Translations under genes and position numbers: made by a program
Assembly: GCA_017934625.1 (NCBI GenBank)
Contig: JAGBJE010000086.1
Span: forward strand, 1 to 40,681
Direction: 5' to 3'
Length of the DNA stretch: 40,681 nucleotides
Source of the DNA: Pseudobutyrivibrio sp.
Lineage (GTDB): Bacteria > Bacillota > Clostridia > Lachnospirales > Lachnospiraceae
Notes under the pieces: model-generated
Seen by the model: only the letters and a program-made list of their open reading frames with translations
Databases searched by the model: none
What the model was told of the DNA's origin: nothing
Shown here: one piece after another, positions 24,828 to 34,754 of the stretch
Numbering within the stretch: position 1 is the stretch's first letter
How the letters are laid out: every line of letters begins with the position of its first letter

Positions 24828-27800
24828 ATGAAAACATTTTTAGAACCATTTGAAAATCTAACAGCGGTAGAGTCTCTTCGCGAGGCTCTAGCTCGCCGCG
24901 GGAAAGTCTATGATATTACAGGGTGTGCCGATAAGGCGCACCTTATTTTTGGTATTGGACATGATATAAACTATAAGCTGATTATTACAGCAGATGAATT
25001 AAAGGCAAGGGAGCTTGTGGAGGAATATCGTTTTTACGATAATGATGTGGTATTTTTCCCGGCAAAGGATTTCCTATTCTATCAGTCAGATATTAGGGGA
25101 AACGCTCTTACCCGCGAGAGAATGAGCGCCATTGAGGCAGTTATCAGCAATAATTCATGTACTGTAGTAACCACAATAGATGCGTTAATGAATAAGCTGC
25201 CTGCACTATCTTATTTTGAGGATGGTGTAGTGGCTATATCTGATACGGATACTATTGAGCTTGAGGCGCTGCGCCGCAAGCTGGTTGCCATGGGCTACGA
25301 GAATGTAGGCACCTGCGAGCATCCTGGTGAGTTTGCGGTTAGAGGTGGCATCATTGATGTGTTCCCACTTACTTCGGATTTGCCGGTTCGTATTGAGCTT
25401 TGGGGTGATGAGATTGATAGCATTCGTACCTATGATGCCAGCAATCAGAAGTCTATCGAAAATATAAATTCTGTTTTAATTTTTCCTGCAGTTGAGCTAA
25501 TACTAAGCGCTGATGAGGTGGAGGCTGGTCTTAAGAAGATTGAGGCTGAGCGAGATGAGCGCTACGAACAGTATCGCAAGGAAATGAAAACAGAAGAGGC
25601 CTATCATCTGAAAACCTACGCCGACAGAGTTGTGGAGGAGACCAGAGAATGGGGATTGTCTCAGGAGCTAGAGACTAATCTTACTTACTTTTGCGATAAG
25701 CTAGGCTCCTTTATAGATTTTATGCCAAAGGGCACCTACGTGTTTATTGACGAGGTGCAAAAGGTAATAAATAAGGGAGAGGTTACTGAAACAGAGTTTT
25801 CAGATGCCATGACTCGCCGAGTTGAGGCAGGATATATGCTAAAGGGGCAGATGGAAATGCTTTATAGCGTGTCGGAGATATTTGGCCGTATCGAGAAATA
25901 TCCTACCACCCTTATGTCTGTATTAGATGCGAAGAACAAGCTGCTGAAATCAGCAGACCATTTTAGCATAGCAGTGCAAGGGGTTAATGCCTACAATGGT
26001 TCCTTCGAGCTGTTAACTAAAGAACTGCTTCAGTACAAGAAACGTAAATACAAGGTGCTGCTTGTAACCAGCTCATCTACTAAGGGACAGCGCCTGGCTC
26101 AGGATTTGTTAGAAGAGGGGCTTAACGCATATTTCACCACAGATTTGGATCACAAGATTAATCCTGGGGAAACTATGCTGTGTGTTGGAAATATTAAAAG
26201 AGGATTTGATTATCCTGATTCAGCCTTTGTAATGCTGTCTGATGGGGATATCTTTGGTCATGTGCGAAAGAAAAAGCGCAGGGTAAAGAAATACGAGGGC
26301 GAATCTATTTCTTCCTTCCAGGATTTACATGTAGGGGATTATGTTGTTCACGAAAACTATGGCTTGGGTGTGTACAAGGGCACCGAGCAGATGGAAGTGG
26401 ACAAGGTAATCCGTGACTATATCAAGATTGAGTATGCCAAGGGCAGCAATCTGTATGTGCTTACATCACAGCTTGATATGATTCAGAAGTATTCTGGCCC
26501 TGATGGCAAGAAGCCAAAGCTGAATTCTTTAGGTGCTGGTACCCAGGAATGGACCAGAACAAAGCAGAAGGTTCAATCAGCTGTTGGTGTTGTTGCCAAG
26601 GAGCTGGTGGATTTGTATGCTTTGCGTCAGAACACAGATGGATTTGTATATGGACCTGATACTGTATGGCAGAAGGAATTTGAGGAAAGCTTTCCATACG
26701 AGGAAACAGAAGGTCAGCTTACAGCTATTGAGGCGGTTAAGAAGGATATGGAGTCTAAGAAAATCATGGATAGACTTATCTGTGGTGACGTAGGCTTTGG
26801 TAAAACAGAGGTTGCCATGCGTGCTGCATTTAAGGCTGTGCAGGAGGGCAAGCAGGTGGCATATCTGGTGCCAACCACCATCCTGGCGCAGCAGCATTAT
26901 AATAACTTCGTTCAAAGAATGGGTGGCTATCCTGTAAACATAGGTTTATTGTGCAGATTTAGGAGCCCAGCGGAGCAGAAGAAGACTATAGAGGATTTGA
27001 AAAATGGTATGGTGGACATCGTCATTGGTACTCACCGCCTGCTTTCAAAGGATGTAGAGTTCAAGGATTTAGGTCTTCTTATCATAGATGAGGAGCAGCG
27101 ATTTGGTGTTAATCACAAGGAACGCATCAAGCAGATGAAAAAGACGGTAGATGTATTGTCTCTTTCTGCTACACCTATTCCTCGTACACTTCACATGTCA
27201 CTTGTTGGAATACGAGATATGAGCGTGTTAGATGAAGCACCTATGGAGCGTACACCTATCCAGACATTTGTATTTGAATATAACGAAGAAATGGTCCGTG
27301 AAGCCATTGTACGTGAGATGGCAAGAGATGGCCAGGTGTACTATGTATTTAATAGAGTCCGTGGCATCCAGGATATGGCTGCTGAAATAGAGCGATTGGT
27401 TCCTGAGGCGACAGTAGGCTACATCCACGGCCAGATGACCGAGGCCAAGGTTGAGGATGTGATGATGCAGTTTATCAATCATGAGATTGATGTGCTTGTA
27501 GCTACCACAATCATCGAAATCGGCCTGGATATTTCTAACGTAAATACGATAATCATTCACGATTCTGACAACATGGGATTGTCCCAGCTGTACCAGCTAA
27601 GAGGCCGCGTGGGACGAAGCAATCGTACCGCTTATGCTTTTCTTATGTACAGGCGCGATAAGATGCTAAAGGAAGTGGCTGAGAAGAGACTTGCTGCTAT
27701 TAAGGAATTTACAGACCTTGGTTCTGGCTTTAAAATCGCCATGCGAGATTTGGAGATACGCGGAGCCGGCAATTTGCTTGGTGTAGAGCAGCACGGTAAC

Positions 27801-28355
27801 ATGACTGCAGTAGGCTACGACCTATACTGCAAGATGCTTAACGAGGCCGTAAAGATAGAAAAGGGCGAGGTGAAGGAAGAAAACTTCAACACATCAGTGG
27901 ATATCAATATCGAAGCATATCTTCCAGATACCTACGTATCAAACGAAGAGCAGCGTATCGATATCTACAAGCGTATTGCCGCTATCGACAGTGAGGAAGC
28001 AAGAGACGATATGCTTGACGAGCTTGTGGATCGCTTCGGTGAGCCAAAGCGATGCGTGCAGAATCTGCTTTGGGTGGCGATGCTTCGCGTAAAGGCTCAC
28101 GATGCCTATGTTACAGCCATCGAGCAAAAGGGCGATATCATCCGTATCGTCATGTACGAAAAGGCAAAGATAGATGTGGCTCAGATTCCAGCTCTTTTAG
28201 AACGCAACAATCCACACATCACCTTTGCCGCCGACCCTAAGAACCCGGCCTTCATATTCAACACCCGGGCCAACACCCGCATCAAGCCTTCAGAGGTATT
28301 CGAGTACCTCCAGGACTTCATATTGGATTTGAAGACGCTGAAGGTGGAGGAATAA
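24828..28355 (+). CDS. mfd: transcription-repair coupling factor Mfd
   Basis: Removes RNA polymerase stalled at DNA damage and recruits UvrA. The 1175-residue length is typical. The order is a UvrB-homology N-terminus (HPGEFAVRGGIIDVFP), an RNA-polymerase-interacting CarD-like domain near 500 (VGDYVVHENYGLGVYKG), the helicase/translocase core with Walker A GDVGFGKTE (Lys659), the DEEQ box near 754, SLSATPIPRT and QLRGRVGRSNRTAY, then the C-terminal TRCF domain (RIDIYKRIAAI). It begins 3 bp after sulP without a clear ribosome site, so translation is probably coupled. Confidence 0.97.
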   Translation: MKTFLEPFENLTAVESLREALARRGKVYDITGCADKAHLIFGIGHDINYKLIITADELKARELVEEYRFYDNDVVFFPAKDFLFYQSDIRGNALTRERMSAIEAVISNNSCTVVTTIDALMNKLPALSYFEDGVVAISDTDTIELEALRRKLVAMGYENVGTCEHPGEFAVRGGIIDVFPLTSDLPVRIELWGDEIDSIRTYDASNQKSIENINSVLIFPAVELILSADEVEAGLKKIEAERDERYEQYRKEMKTEEAYHLKTYADRVVEETREWGLSQELETNLTYFCDKLGSFIDFMPKGTYVFIDEVQKVINKGEVTETEFSDAMTRRVEAGYMLKGQMEMLYSVSEIFGRIEKYPTTLMSVLDAKNKLLKSADHFSIAVQGVNAYNGSFELLTKELLQYKKRKYKVLLVTSSSTKGQRLAQDLLEEGLNAYFTTDLDHKINPGETMLCVGNIKRGFDYPDSAFVMLSDGDIFGHVRKKKRRVKKYEGESISSFQDLHVGDYVVHENYGLGVYKGTEQMEVDKVIRDYIKIEYAKGSNLYVLTSQLDMIQKYSGPDGKKPKLNSLGAGTQEWTRTKQKVQSAVGVVAKELVDLYALRQNTDGFVYGPDTVWQKEFEESFPYEETEGQLTAIEAVKKDMESKKIMDRLICGDVGFGKTEVAMRAAFKAVQEGKQVAYLVPTTILAQQHYNNFVQRMGGYPVNIGLLCRFRSPAEQKKTIEDLKNGMVDIVIGTHRLLSKDVEFKDLGLLIIDEEQRFGVNHKERIKQMKKTVDVLSLSATPIPRTLHMSLVGIRDMSVLDEAPMERTPIQTFVFEYNEEMVREAIVREMARDGQVYYVFNRVRGIQDMAAEIERLVPEATVGYIHGQMTEAKVEDVMMQFINHEIDVLVATTIIEIGLDISNVNTIIIHDSDNMGLSQLYQLRGRVGRSNRTAYAFLMYRRDKMLKEVAEKRLAAIKEFTDLGSGFKIAMRDLEIRGAGNLLGVEQHGNMTAVGYDLYCKMLNEAVKIEKGEVKEENFNTSVDINIEAYLPDTYVSNEEQRIDIYKRIAAIDSEEARDDMLDELVDRFGEPKRCVQNLLWVAMLRVKAHDAYVTAIEQKGDIIRIVMYEKAKIDVAQIPALLERNNPHITFAADPKNPAFIFNTRANTRIKPSEVFEYLQDFILDLKTLKVEE

Positions 28356-28413
28356 GGCAAGATACTATTTTTAGTTGGCAGGTAAGTGCATCGCTGTAAT
28401 TCTTCGCCTAAAC

Positions 28414-28442
28414 TTGTATAATTTGCGTGGATTAATTATAAT
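28414..28442 (+). promoter_or_regulatory. promoter(s) for the PrsA-like gene and ABC operon
   Basis: TTGTAT (28414-28419), 17 bp and TATAAT (28437-28442). A second TATAAT at 28417-28422, overlapping this -35, has a weak CTGTAA 17 bp upstream (28394-28399), suggesting two overlapping promoters in the 135-bp mfd-prsA gap. No terminator hairpin for mfd is visible there. Confidence 0.6.
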
Positions 28443-28490
28443 AAAAAGGCTTGAATATATTTGGGTGGGGACACTCAGGAGGAATTTATA

Positions 28491-29576
28491 ATGAATAGAA
28501 AAATGGTAAAGACAGCAGGACTTACTGCACTTTCAGCTGTAGTGCTTATGACAGGCTGCGGTAAGATTAATCCAAACGAAACACTTGTAACAATAAATAC
28601 GGGGGATGCGAAGGATACTATTTCTTTAGGTTATGGTAACTTTGCTGCCAGATATCAGCAGTCTATGTATGACCAGTATTTGCTTTCATACTATGGCGAG
28701 GATATGTGGAAATCAGATATGTCAGGAAGTGGTTCTACACTTGAGGAAGATACAAAGGATGGCGTCCTTGAGGATATGGAATCACAATATCTTACAAAGC
28801 TTCATGCAAGCGATTATGGAGTAGAGTTAACAGAAGATCAGAAGAACGATATTGCAAAAGCAGCAAAGAAGTTCATCTCTGATAATAGCAAGGAATCTCT
28901 TGAGGCTATGGGTGCCACAGAGGAATATGTTAAGGAATATCTTGAATATAGAACATACTATTCTCTAGTTAGTGCAGCAGCAAAGGAAGCATCTGATGCT
29001 GATATTAAGGATGAGGATTGTTGGATGCGTACATTTACCTATGTTCTCTTTGATACAACAGGTAAGAAGGACGAAGAAGGTAATGTAACAGAGTATACAG
29101 ATGATGAGATTGCTGAATTAAAGACTCAGGCTAAGGAGCTTTCTACATCAGAGGATTTTGATGCAAAGGTAGAGGAACTTGGTCTTACAACACAGAATTA
29201 CTCTTATCTTAAGGGTGAGTCAGAAGATAGCACAATGGATATGTCGATAATCTCTGAGGCTGAGAAGCTTAAAGAGGGTGAGCAGTCAGGTGTTATTGTT
29301 GTTGATGGTGTAGGCTTCTATGTAATTAAGCTTACTGCAGATCATGATGAGGACGCTTCACAGACTAAGAGAGAGTCACTTCAGTCAGAGGCATTTGATA
29401 AGCTTTTAGACGAATGGAAGGAAGCTATTACTTGGAAAGTAAATGACAAGGCTTGGGAGAAGGTTAAGTTCGATAGCTTATTCAAGGCTCCTGAGACAGA
29501 AGAATCTAAGGAAGATGATACAACTACTGAATCTACTGAGAATACAACAGCTACTGATGAAACAGAAGCGGAGTAA
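28491..29576 (+). CDS. PrsA/SurA-like foldase lipoprotein
   Basis: The ATG at 28491 follows a perfect AGGAGG. The 361-residue product has a lipoprotein signal with lipobox LMTGC, an N-terminal helical chaperone-like region (about 45-190), a parvulin-like segment (about 195-290, MRTFTYVLF, LKEGEQSGVIVVDGVGFYVIKL) and an acidic Thr/Glu-rich tail. PrsA-type proteins help secreted proteins fold outside the membrane. The parvulin part is short and weakly conserved, so isomerase activity is uncertain. It is 3 bp before the ABC exporter genes and right after mfd. Confidence 0.75.
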   Translation: MNRKMVKTAGLTALSAVVLMTGCGKINPNETLVTINTGDAKDTISLGYGNFAARYQQSMYDQYLLSYYGEDMWKSDMSGSGSTLEEDTKDGVLEDMESQYLTKLHASDYGVELTEDQKNDIAKAAKKFISDNSKESLEAMGATEEYVKEYLEYRTYYSLVSAAAKEASDADIKDEDCWMRTFTYVLFDTTGKKDEEGNVTEYTDDEIAELKTQAKELSTSEDFDAKVEELGLTTQNYSYLKGESEDSTMDMSIISEAEKLKEGEQSGVIVVDGVGFYVIKLTADHDEDASQTKRESLQSEAFDKLLDEWKEAITWKVNDKAWEKVKFDSLFKAPETEESKEDDTTTESTENTTATDETEAE

Positions 29577-29579
29577 TTT

Positions 29580-31328
29580 ATGAGTTTTGTTTTAAAATAT
29601 CTTAAACAATATAAAGTTAAGGCATTTTTAGCCCCACTCTTCAAAATGTTAGAGGCAATATTTGAACTGCTGGTACCACTTGTTATGGCGTCAATCATAA
29701 ATAAGGGAATTGCCAGTTCAGATACCCACTACATCCTAAGGATGAGTGGGGTTCTTTTATTACTGGCAGTTGTGGGGCTTATATTTTCAATCACAGCCCA
29801 ATATTTTAGCGCATATGTTGCAGTGTTTACAGCAGCGGAAATAAGAAGAGATTTGTTTGCCAAAATCATGTCCTTGTCACAGGGTGTGAAAGAGAGTATT
29901 GGTGAAGAAGTTCTTACCACTAGAATCACAAATGATATAAATCAGATTCAAAATGCTATCAATATGGTGCTTAGATTATTTTTACGTTCACCATTTATTG
30001 TGGCAGGTGCAATAGTAATGGCATTTATTGTGGATGTTAAATCTGCATTTACTTTTGTACTGGTAGTGGCATTACTATCTATCATAGTGTATTTTATTAT
30101 GCACTATACACTGCCAAGGTATAAGGCTATAGCTGCTAAGCTTGAAAAAGTACTGCATGCCGTTTCAGAAAACTTGGAAGGTTCTAGAGTGCTTAGAGCA
30201 TTCTGTCAGGTGGATGAAGAAAAGGAAAGCTTTGAGGCTAAGACCGGTGAGCTTGCAATGATGCAGATTGGAACTGGCAAGGTTTCAGCCCTTTTAAATC
30301 CTGTTACCTATGTGGTAGTAAATCTTGGCATAGTGTTCCTTATTTATGTAGCAATGCACAGGGTTGATAATGGATTTATATTACAGGGTGACGTGGTAGC
30401 CTTGGTTAATTACATGGGCCAGATATTGGTAGAACTTATAAAGCTTGCCAATCTGATTGTTCTTTTGATGAAGGCATTTCCATCTGCTGATAGAGTGCAG
30501 GAGCTTATGGAGATGAAGTCAGATGAGCGAAGTTTTGCCAAGTTAAATGATGAATTAATTATAGGTGGCTCGAATGGGCCTGAGCAAATATCCATTAAGA
30601 ATGTATCATTTAGTTACAATGGCACAGCGGATATGGACCTTGAAGATATTAATTTGGAAATTCCTGCTGGTTCTACACTAGGCATTATTGGTGGTACAGG
30701 TTCCGGTAAGAGCACACTGCTTAAGCTTCTTAATCATACCTATGATGTTACTAAGGGCTCTATCGAAATAGGTGGCATTAATGTAAATCAGTTTGATGAT
30801 AGCTATTTGGCGAAATGCTTTGGTATAGTTCCTCAGAAGGCATATCTATTTAGCGGCACTGTTAGAAGTAATATGGAAATGTCTGGAACTAACCCAGATA
30901 ATGTTGAAATTAAAACAGCACTTAATATAGCACAAGCCCTGGATTTTGTTGAAGCAAAGGAAGGTGGCATTGATACAGAGGTGAAGGGACGAGGCTCGAA
31001 CTTCTCTGGAGGTCAAAGACAGAGGTTAACCATTGCAAGAGCTCTTATTGGTCAACCTAAATATTTGCTTTTAGATGATTCAGCCAGCGCACTTGACCTT
31101 GCCACAGAAGCAAAGCTTAAGAAAGCTCTTATGAATCTTAGCTGGCATCCAACACTTATCATAGTATCTCAAAGAGCCTCATCGGTAATTGAAGCTGACC
31201 AGATACTGGTGCTTGATGATGGTAAATGTGTAGGCCTTGGAAATCATGATAAATTAATTAAGGACTGCGAAACATATCAGGAGATATATTATTGCCAGTA
31301 TCCTAGAGAGGAGGCTGCAAATGAATAA
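29580..31328 (+). CDS. ABC exporter half-transporter with degenerate ATPase site
   Basis: 582 residues: six membrane helices (about 1-310) and an ATPase domain. Walker A is GGTGSGKS (Lys377), the signature is FSGGQRQ, and Walker B ends LLLDDSAS with Asp500 where the catalytic Glu should be. The switch-loop His is replaced by Gln531 (SQRASS). These two changes mark the degenerate-site subunit of heterodimeric exporters such as TM287/288. It overlaps its partner by 8 bp. The substrate is unknown (drug, lipid or peptide). Confidence 0.92.
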   Translation: MSFVLKYLKQYKVKAFLAPLFKMLEAIFELLVPLVMASIINKGIASSDTHYILRMSGVLLLLAVVGLIFSITAQYFSAYVAVFTAAEIRRDLFAKIMSLSQGVKESIGEEVLTTRITNDINQIQNAINMVLRLFLRSPFIVAGAIVMAFIVDVKSAFTFVLVVALLSIIVYFIMHYTLPRYKAIAAKLEKVLHAVSENLEGSRVLRAFCQVDEEKESFEAKTGELAMMQIGTGKVSALLNPVTYVVVNLGIVFLIYVAMHRVDNGFILQGDVVALVNYMGQILVELIKLANLIVLLMKAFPSADRVQELMEMKSDERSFAKLNDELIIGGSNGPEQISIKNVSFSYNGTADMDLEDINLEIPAGSTLGIIGGTGSGKSTLLKLLNHTYDVTKGSIEIGGINVNQFDDSYLAKCFGIVPQKAYLFSGTVRSNMEMSGTNPDNVEIKTALNIAQALDFVEAKEGGIDTEVKGRGSNFSGGQRQRLTIARALIGQPKYLLLDDSASALDLATEAKLKKALMNLSWHPTLIIVSQRASSVIEADQILVLDDGKCVGLGNHDKLIKDCETYQEIYYCQYPREEAANE

Positions 31329-33069
31329 TAGGTCTCAAGGTAAAATATTAAATCGAGTTTTAATAGAGCTAAAAAGCTATGGCTTTCAAATAATTATCTC
31401 ATTAATATGTGCTCTTGCTACAGTTTACCTGACACTTAGAATTCCTATCCTTACCGGTAGGGCGGTTGACTGTATAGTGGCAAAGGGTGAGATTGATTAT
31501 GATAAGCTTATAGCTGTATTACAACAGATGGCCGTTACAGTAGCCGCTACATTCTTCACACAGTGGATTATGAACAGGGTGAATAATTCAATCACCTACA
31601 ATGTAACCAAGAGCCTAAGGGATAGGGCTTTTAGAAAGCTACAGCACATGAAGCTATCTCAGATAGATTCACATCCACATGGAGATTATGTAAGCCGAAT
31701 CGTTTCTGATGCAGATACATTTGCAGATGGACTACTCATGGGCTTTACCCAGTTTTTCACAGGAGTGCTTACAATACTTGGTACAATCTATTTTATGCTG
31801 ATGATTTCAGTGAAGATTGCGCTGATAGTAATTATTGCAACACCTGCATCTCTATTGCTTGCAAAATTTATTTCAGAAAAGACCTATAGGTTCTTTGGCG
31901 AGCAGGCCAAGCTTAGAGGTATAGAGACATCATACATAGAGGAAATGATCACTGGCAAAAATATTGTCAGAAACATGGATTATGAAGGTAAGGCGATAGA
32001 GAAATTTGACAACATGAATGAAGCCCTTCGTGATGCTTCCATGAAAGCAACTTTTTATTCATCAACAGTTAATCCTAGTACAAGGCTTATAAATAACATT
32101 ATTTATGCGGCTGTTGGCGTATTTGGAGCGATTATTGCAATAGGCGGTGGAATAACAGTAGGCGGTCTTACCAGCTTCCTTTCATATGCCAGCACATACG
32201 CTAAACCATTTAATGAAATATCTGGTGTCATTACAGAATTCCAAAACGCCTTGGCCTGTGCTGCCAGGTTATTTGAAATGATAGATGCCGAGGTTGAAGT
32301 AGATGAAGGCGAAAAAGCTTTAAATGATATCAGAGGAGAGATTGAGTTTAAAGATGTGTTCTTCTCTTATGATAAGAGTAAGAAGCTTATTGAACATCTG
32401 AATCTATCTGTTAAGAGCGGTCAACGCATCGCTATAGTAGGACCAACAGGTGCAGGAAAAAGTACAATCATTAATCTTCTTATGAGATTTTATGATATTG
32501 ATAAAGGTCAAATCCTTATAGATGGTGTGGATATCAGAGATATTCCGATTAACGATTTGCGTCAGAGCTTTGGTATGGTTCTTCAGGAGACATGGCTTAA
32601 GAATGCCAGTGTAAAGGAAAATCTTAGAATGGCAAATCCTGATGCCACAGATGAAGAAATAATAGAGGCAGCCAAGGCCACATATGCACATAGCTTTATT
32701 AAAAGAATGCCTTACGGATATGATACAATTCTTTCTTCAGAGGGAGGGGCTTTGTCCCAAGGACAGATGCAGCTTTTATGTATAACCAGGGTAATGCTTA
32801 ATATTCCACCTATGCTAATACTTGATGAAGCTACAAGTTCAATTGATACACGCACAGAACAGAAAATACAATCAGCATTTAATAAAATGATGAAGGACAG
32901 AACTACCTTTATCGTAGCTCATAGGCTATCAACTATTAGAGAAGCCGATGTGATTCTTTTTGTAAAAGACGGAAGTATAGTGGAGCAAGGAAGTCATTCA
33001 GAATTGTTGCAGAAAAATGGCTTTTATGCTAAATTATATCAGAGTCAGTCTAAAGAGGAATCAGCATAG
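31321..33069 (+). CDS. ABC exporter half-transporter, catalytic partner
   Basis: 582 residues, same architecture as the preceding gene. Catalytic residues are intact: Walker A GPTGAGKST, Walker B ILDEATSS with Glu503, and switch His534 in VAHRLS. Its own signature deviates (LSQGQ in place of LSGGQ), which is the expected complement in an asymmetric dimer, since that signature pairs with the degenerate site of the partner. AGGAGG lies before the ATG, within the end of the first gene. Confidence 0.93.
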   Translation: MNNRSQGKILNRVLIELKSYGFQIIISLICALATVYLTLRIPILTGRAVDCIVAKGEIDYDKLIAVLQQMAVTVAATFFTQWIMNRVNNSITYNVTKSLRDRAFRKLQHMKLSQIDSHPHGDYVSRIVSDADTFADGLLMGFTQFFTGVLTILGTIYFMLMISVKIALIVIIATPASLLLAKFISEKTYRFFGEQAKLRGIETSYIEEMITGKNIVRNMDYEGKAIEKFDNMNEALRDASMKATFYSSTVNPSTRLINNIIYAAVGVFGAIIAIGGGITVGGLTSFLSYASTYAKPFNEISGVITEFQNALACAARLFEMIDAEVEVDEGEKALNDIRGEIEFKDVFFSYDKSKKLIEHLNLSVKSGQRIAIVGPTGAGKSTIINLLMRFYDIDKGQILIDGVDIRDIPINDLRQSFGMVLQETWLKNASVKENLRMANPDATDEEIIEAAKATYAHSFIKRMPYGYDTILSSEGGALSQGQMQLLCITRVMLNIPPMLILDEATSSIDTRTEQKIQSAFNKMMKDRTTFIVAHRLSTIREADVILFVKDGSIVEQGSHSELLQKNGFYAKLYQSQSKEESA

Positions 33070-33082
33070 CCGATTCCTTTTT
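33056..33082 (+). terminator. intrinsic terminator after the ABC exporter
   Basis: AGGAATC (33056-33062) and GATTCCT (33072-33078) flank a 9-nt loop, followed by Ts to 33082. The stem straddles the stop codon. Since murA starts only 40 bp later, some read-through into murA is possible. Confidence 0.65.
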
Positions 33083-33121
33083 AATGACTCGTTTCTTAAG
33101 TTAGAGATTATAGGAGATAAA

Positions 33122-34417
33122 ATGGAACAGTATGTGATTAAAGGTGGTACTGCACTTTCAGGAGAGGTAGAGATAAGCGGTGCCAAAAATGCAGCTTTGG
33201 GTATATTAGCTGGTGCCATTATGACAGACGAGACTGTTACAATTGAAAACCTGCCAAATGTTAAAGATATTAATGTATTGATTGGTGCTATTGAGGATAT
33301 AGGAGCAAAGATTAATCGTGTGGATGATCACACAGTGGAGATTAATGGTGCTAGTATTAATAGACTCTCAGTAGATTACGAATATATTAAGAAGATTCGT
33401 GCTTCTTATTATTTAATGGGAGCTCTTCTTGGTAAATACAAGAGTGCAGAGGTAGCACTTCCAGGTGGCTGCCTTATTGGTTCACGCCCTATTGATTTAC
33501 ATGTTAAGGGTTTGAAGGCTCTTGGTGCTAATGTAGATGTATCGTATGGTCTTTGGTCTGCCAGAGCAGATAAGCTTGTTGGTAGCCACATTTACCTTGA
33601 TAAGGTGTCTGTTGGTGCTACAATCAATATTATGCTTGCTGCTGTGCTTGCAGAGGGCAAGACTACTATTGAAAATGCAGCTAAGGAGCCACACGTGGTA
33701 GATGTTGCGTCATTCTTAAACAGTATGGGTGCTAACATCCGTGGTGCTGGTACTGATGTTATCCGTATCGTAGGTGTTTCTAAGCTTCACGGTACTACTT
33801 ATGCAGTTATTCCAGATCAGATTGAGGCTGGTACATATATGTGTGCAGCTGCAGCTACACACGGTGATGTTCTTATTAAGAATGTTATCCCTAAGCATCT
33901 GGAGGCTACATCAGCTAAGCTTATTGAAGCAGGCTGTGTTATTGAGGAATATGATGATGCTGTTAGAGTTATCGCTAAGGGACGTAAGCTTACACATACA
34001 CATGTAACTACACTTCCTTATCCTGGCTTCCCTACTGATATGCAGCCAGAGATTACAGCTGTACTTGCTATTGCAGAGGGCACCAGCACTGTTACAGAGT
34101 CAATTTTTGAGAATCGTTTCAAATATGTAGATGAGCTTGCCAGAATGGGAGCTAATATCAAGGTTGAGGGTACTGTTGCAATCGTCACTGGTGTAGAGCG
34201 CTACACAGGTGCACAGGTACAGGCTCCTGACCTTAGAGCAGGCGCGGCCCTTATCATTGCAGGTCTTGCTGCAGATGGTATCACTACTATTGATGATATT
34301 AAGTTCATCCAGCGAGGCTACGAAGATATCGTTGGTAAGTTTACAAAGCTTGGCGCAACCTTCGCCCAGGTAGATAACGAACACGATTTACAAAAGTTCA
34401 AACTAAAGGTAGGCTAA
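33122..34417 (+). CDS. murA: UDP-N-acetylglucosamine 1-carboxyvinyltransferase
   Basis: First committed step of peptidoglycan synthesis: transfers enolpyruvate from PEP to UDP-GlcNAc. The ATG at 33122 follows ATAGGAG; longer readings would run back into the ABC gene. The 431-residue protein has SGAKNAAL (Lys/Asn of the PEP site) and the catalytic Cys117 in LPGGCLIGSRP, so it belongs to the Cys-type, fosfomycin-sensitive enzymes. FPTDMQPE and a C-terminal LRAGAALIIAGLA are also present. Firmicutes often have two MurA genes; which one this is cannot be told here. Confidence 0.96.
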   Translation: MEQYVIKGGTALSGEVEISGAKNAALGILAGAIMTDETVTIENLPNVKDINVLIGAIEDIGAKINRVDDHTVEINGASINRLSVDYEYIKKIRASYYLMGALLGKYKSAEVALPGGCLIGSRPIDLHVKGLKALGANVDVSYGLWSARADKLVGSHIYLDKVSVGATINIMLAAVLAEGKTTIENAAKEPHVVDVASFLNSMGANIRGAGTDVIRIVGVSKLHGTTYAVIPDQIEAGTYMCAAAATHGDVLIKNVIPKHLEATSAKLIEAGCVIEEYDDAVRVIAKGRKLTHTHVTTLPYPGFPTDMQPEITAVLAIAEGTSTVTESIFENRFKYVDELARMGANIKVEGTVAIVTGVERYTGAQVQAPDLRAGAALIIAGLAADGITTIDDIKFIQRGYEDIVGKFTKLGATFAQVDNEHDLQKFKLKVG

Positions 34418-34425
34418 TCCGTAAT

Positions 34426-34668
34426 ATGGAGCATTACAAGTTTTTTCAGAACAAAGAATGTGAATATTTTCCTTGCCATGAGACAGATAAACCAGAAGAG
34501 TTTAACTGTCTCTTTTGTTATTGTCCTCTTTATCATTTGGGTGATAAGTGTGGTGGAAACTTTTATTTTACTGAAAAAGGAGTTAAATCCTGCGTTAATT
34601 GTTTACGCCCTCACATGAAGGATAATTATGAAGAAATAGTGAAAATATTAAAAAATGAGCGTAATTAA
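34426..34668 (+). CDS. cysteine-rich small protein, probably metal-binding
   Basis: 80 residues with eight cysteines: Cys12, 17, 28, 31, 33, 42, 56 and 59, plus nearby His18 and His63. CLFCYCP and CVNCLRPH look like metal-ligand pairs. This matches the cysteine-rich small domain known in anaerobic bacteria and archaea, whose function is unknown; zinc or an iron-sulfur cluster is plausible. It starts 8 bp after murA with only a weak ribosome site, so it is probably translated from the murA message. Confidence 0.75.
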   Translation: MEHYKFFQNKECEYFPCHETDKPEEFNCLFCYCPLYHLGDKCGGNFYFTEKGVKSCVNCLRPHMKDNYEEIVKILKNERN

Positions 34669-34754
34669 CAAAAATATAACAATTTTAGTCTATGATGAAC
34701 TCAAATTTACGAGAACGCAGATGAGGGGAGTCTGCAAATAATTAGGAGGGCGCC

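Noticed and set aside
34717-34735. Leader hairpin with a purine-rich GAGGGGAG loop before the first chemoreceptor
   Set aside because: The stem is only 5 bp and the true ribosome site (AGGAGGG) lies outside it, so a riboswitch or RNA thermometer is not supported.
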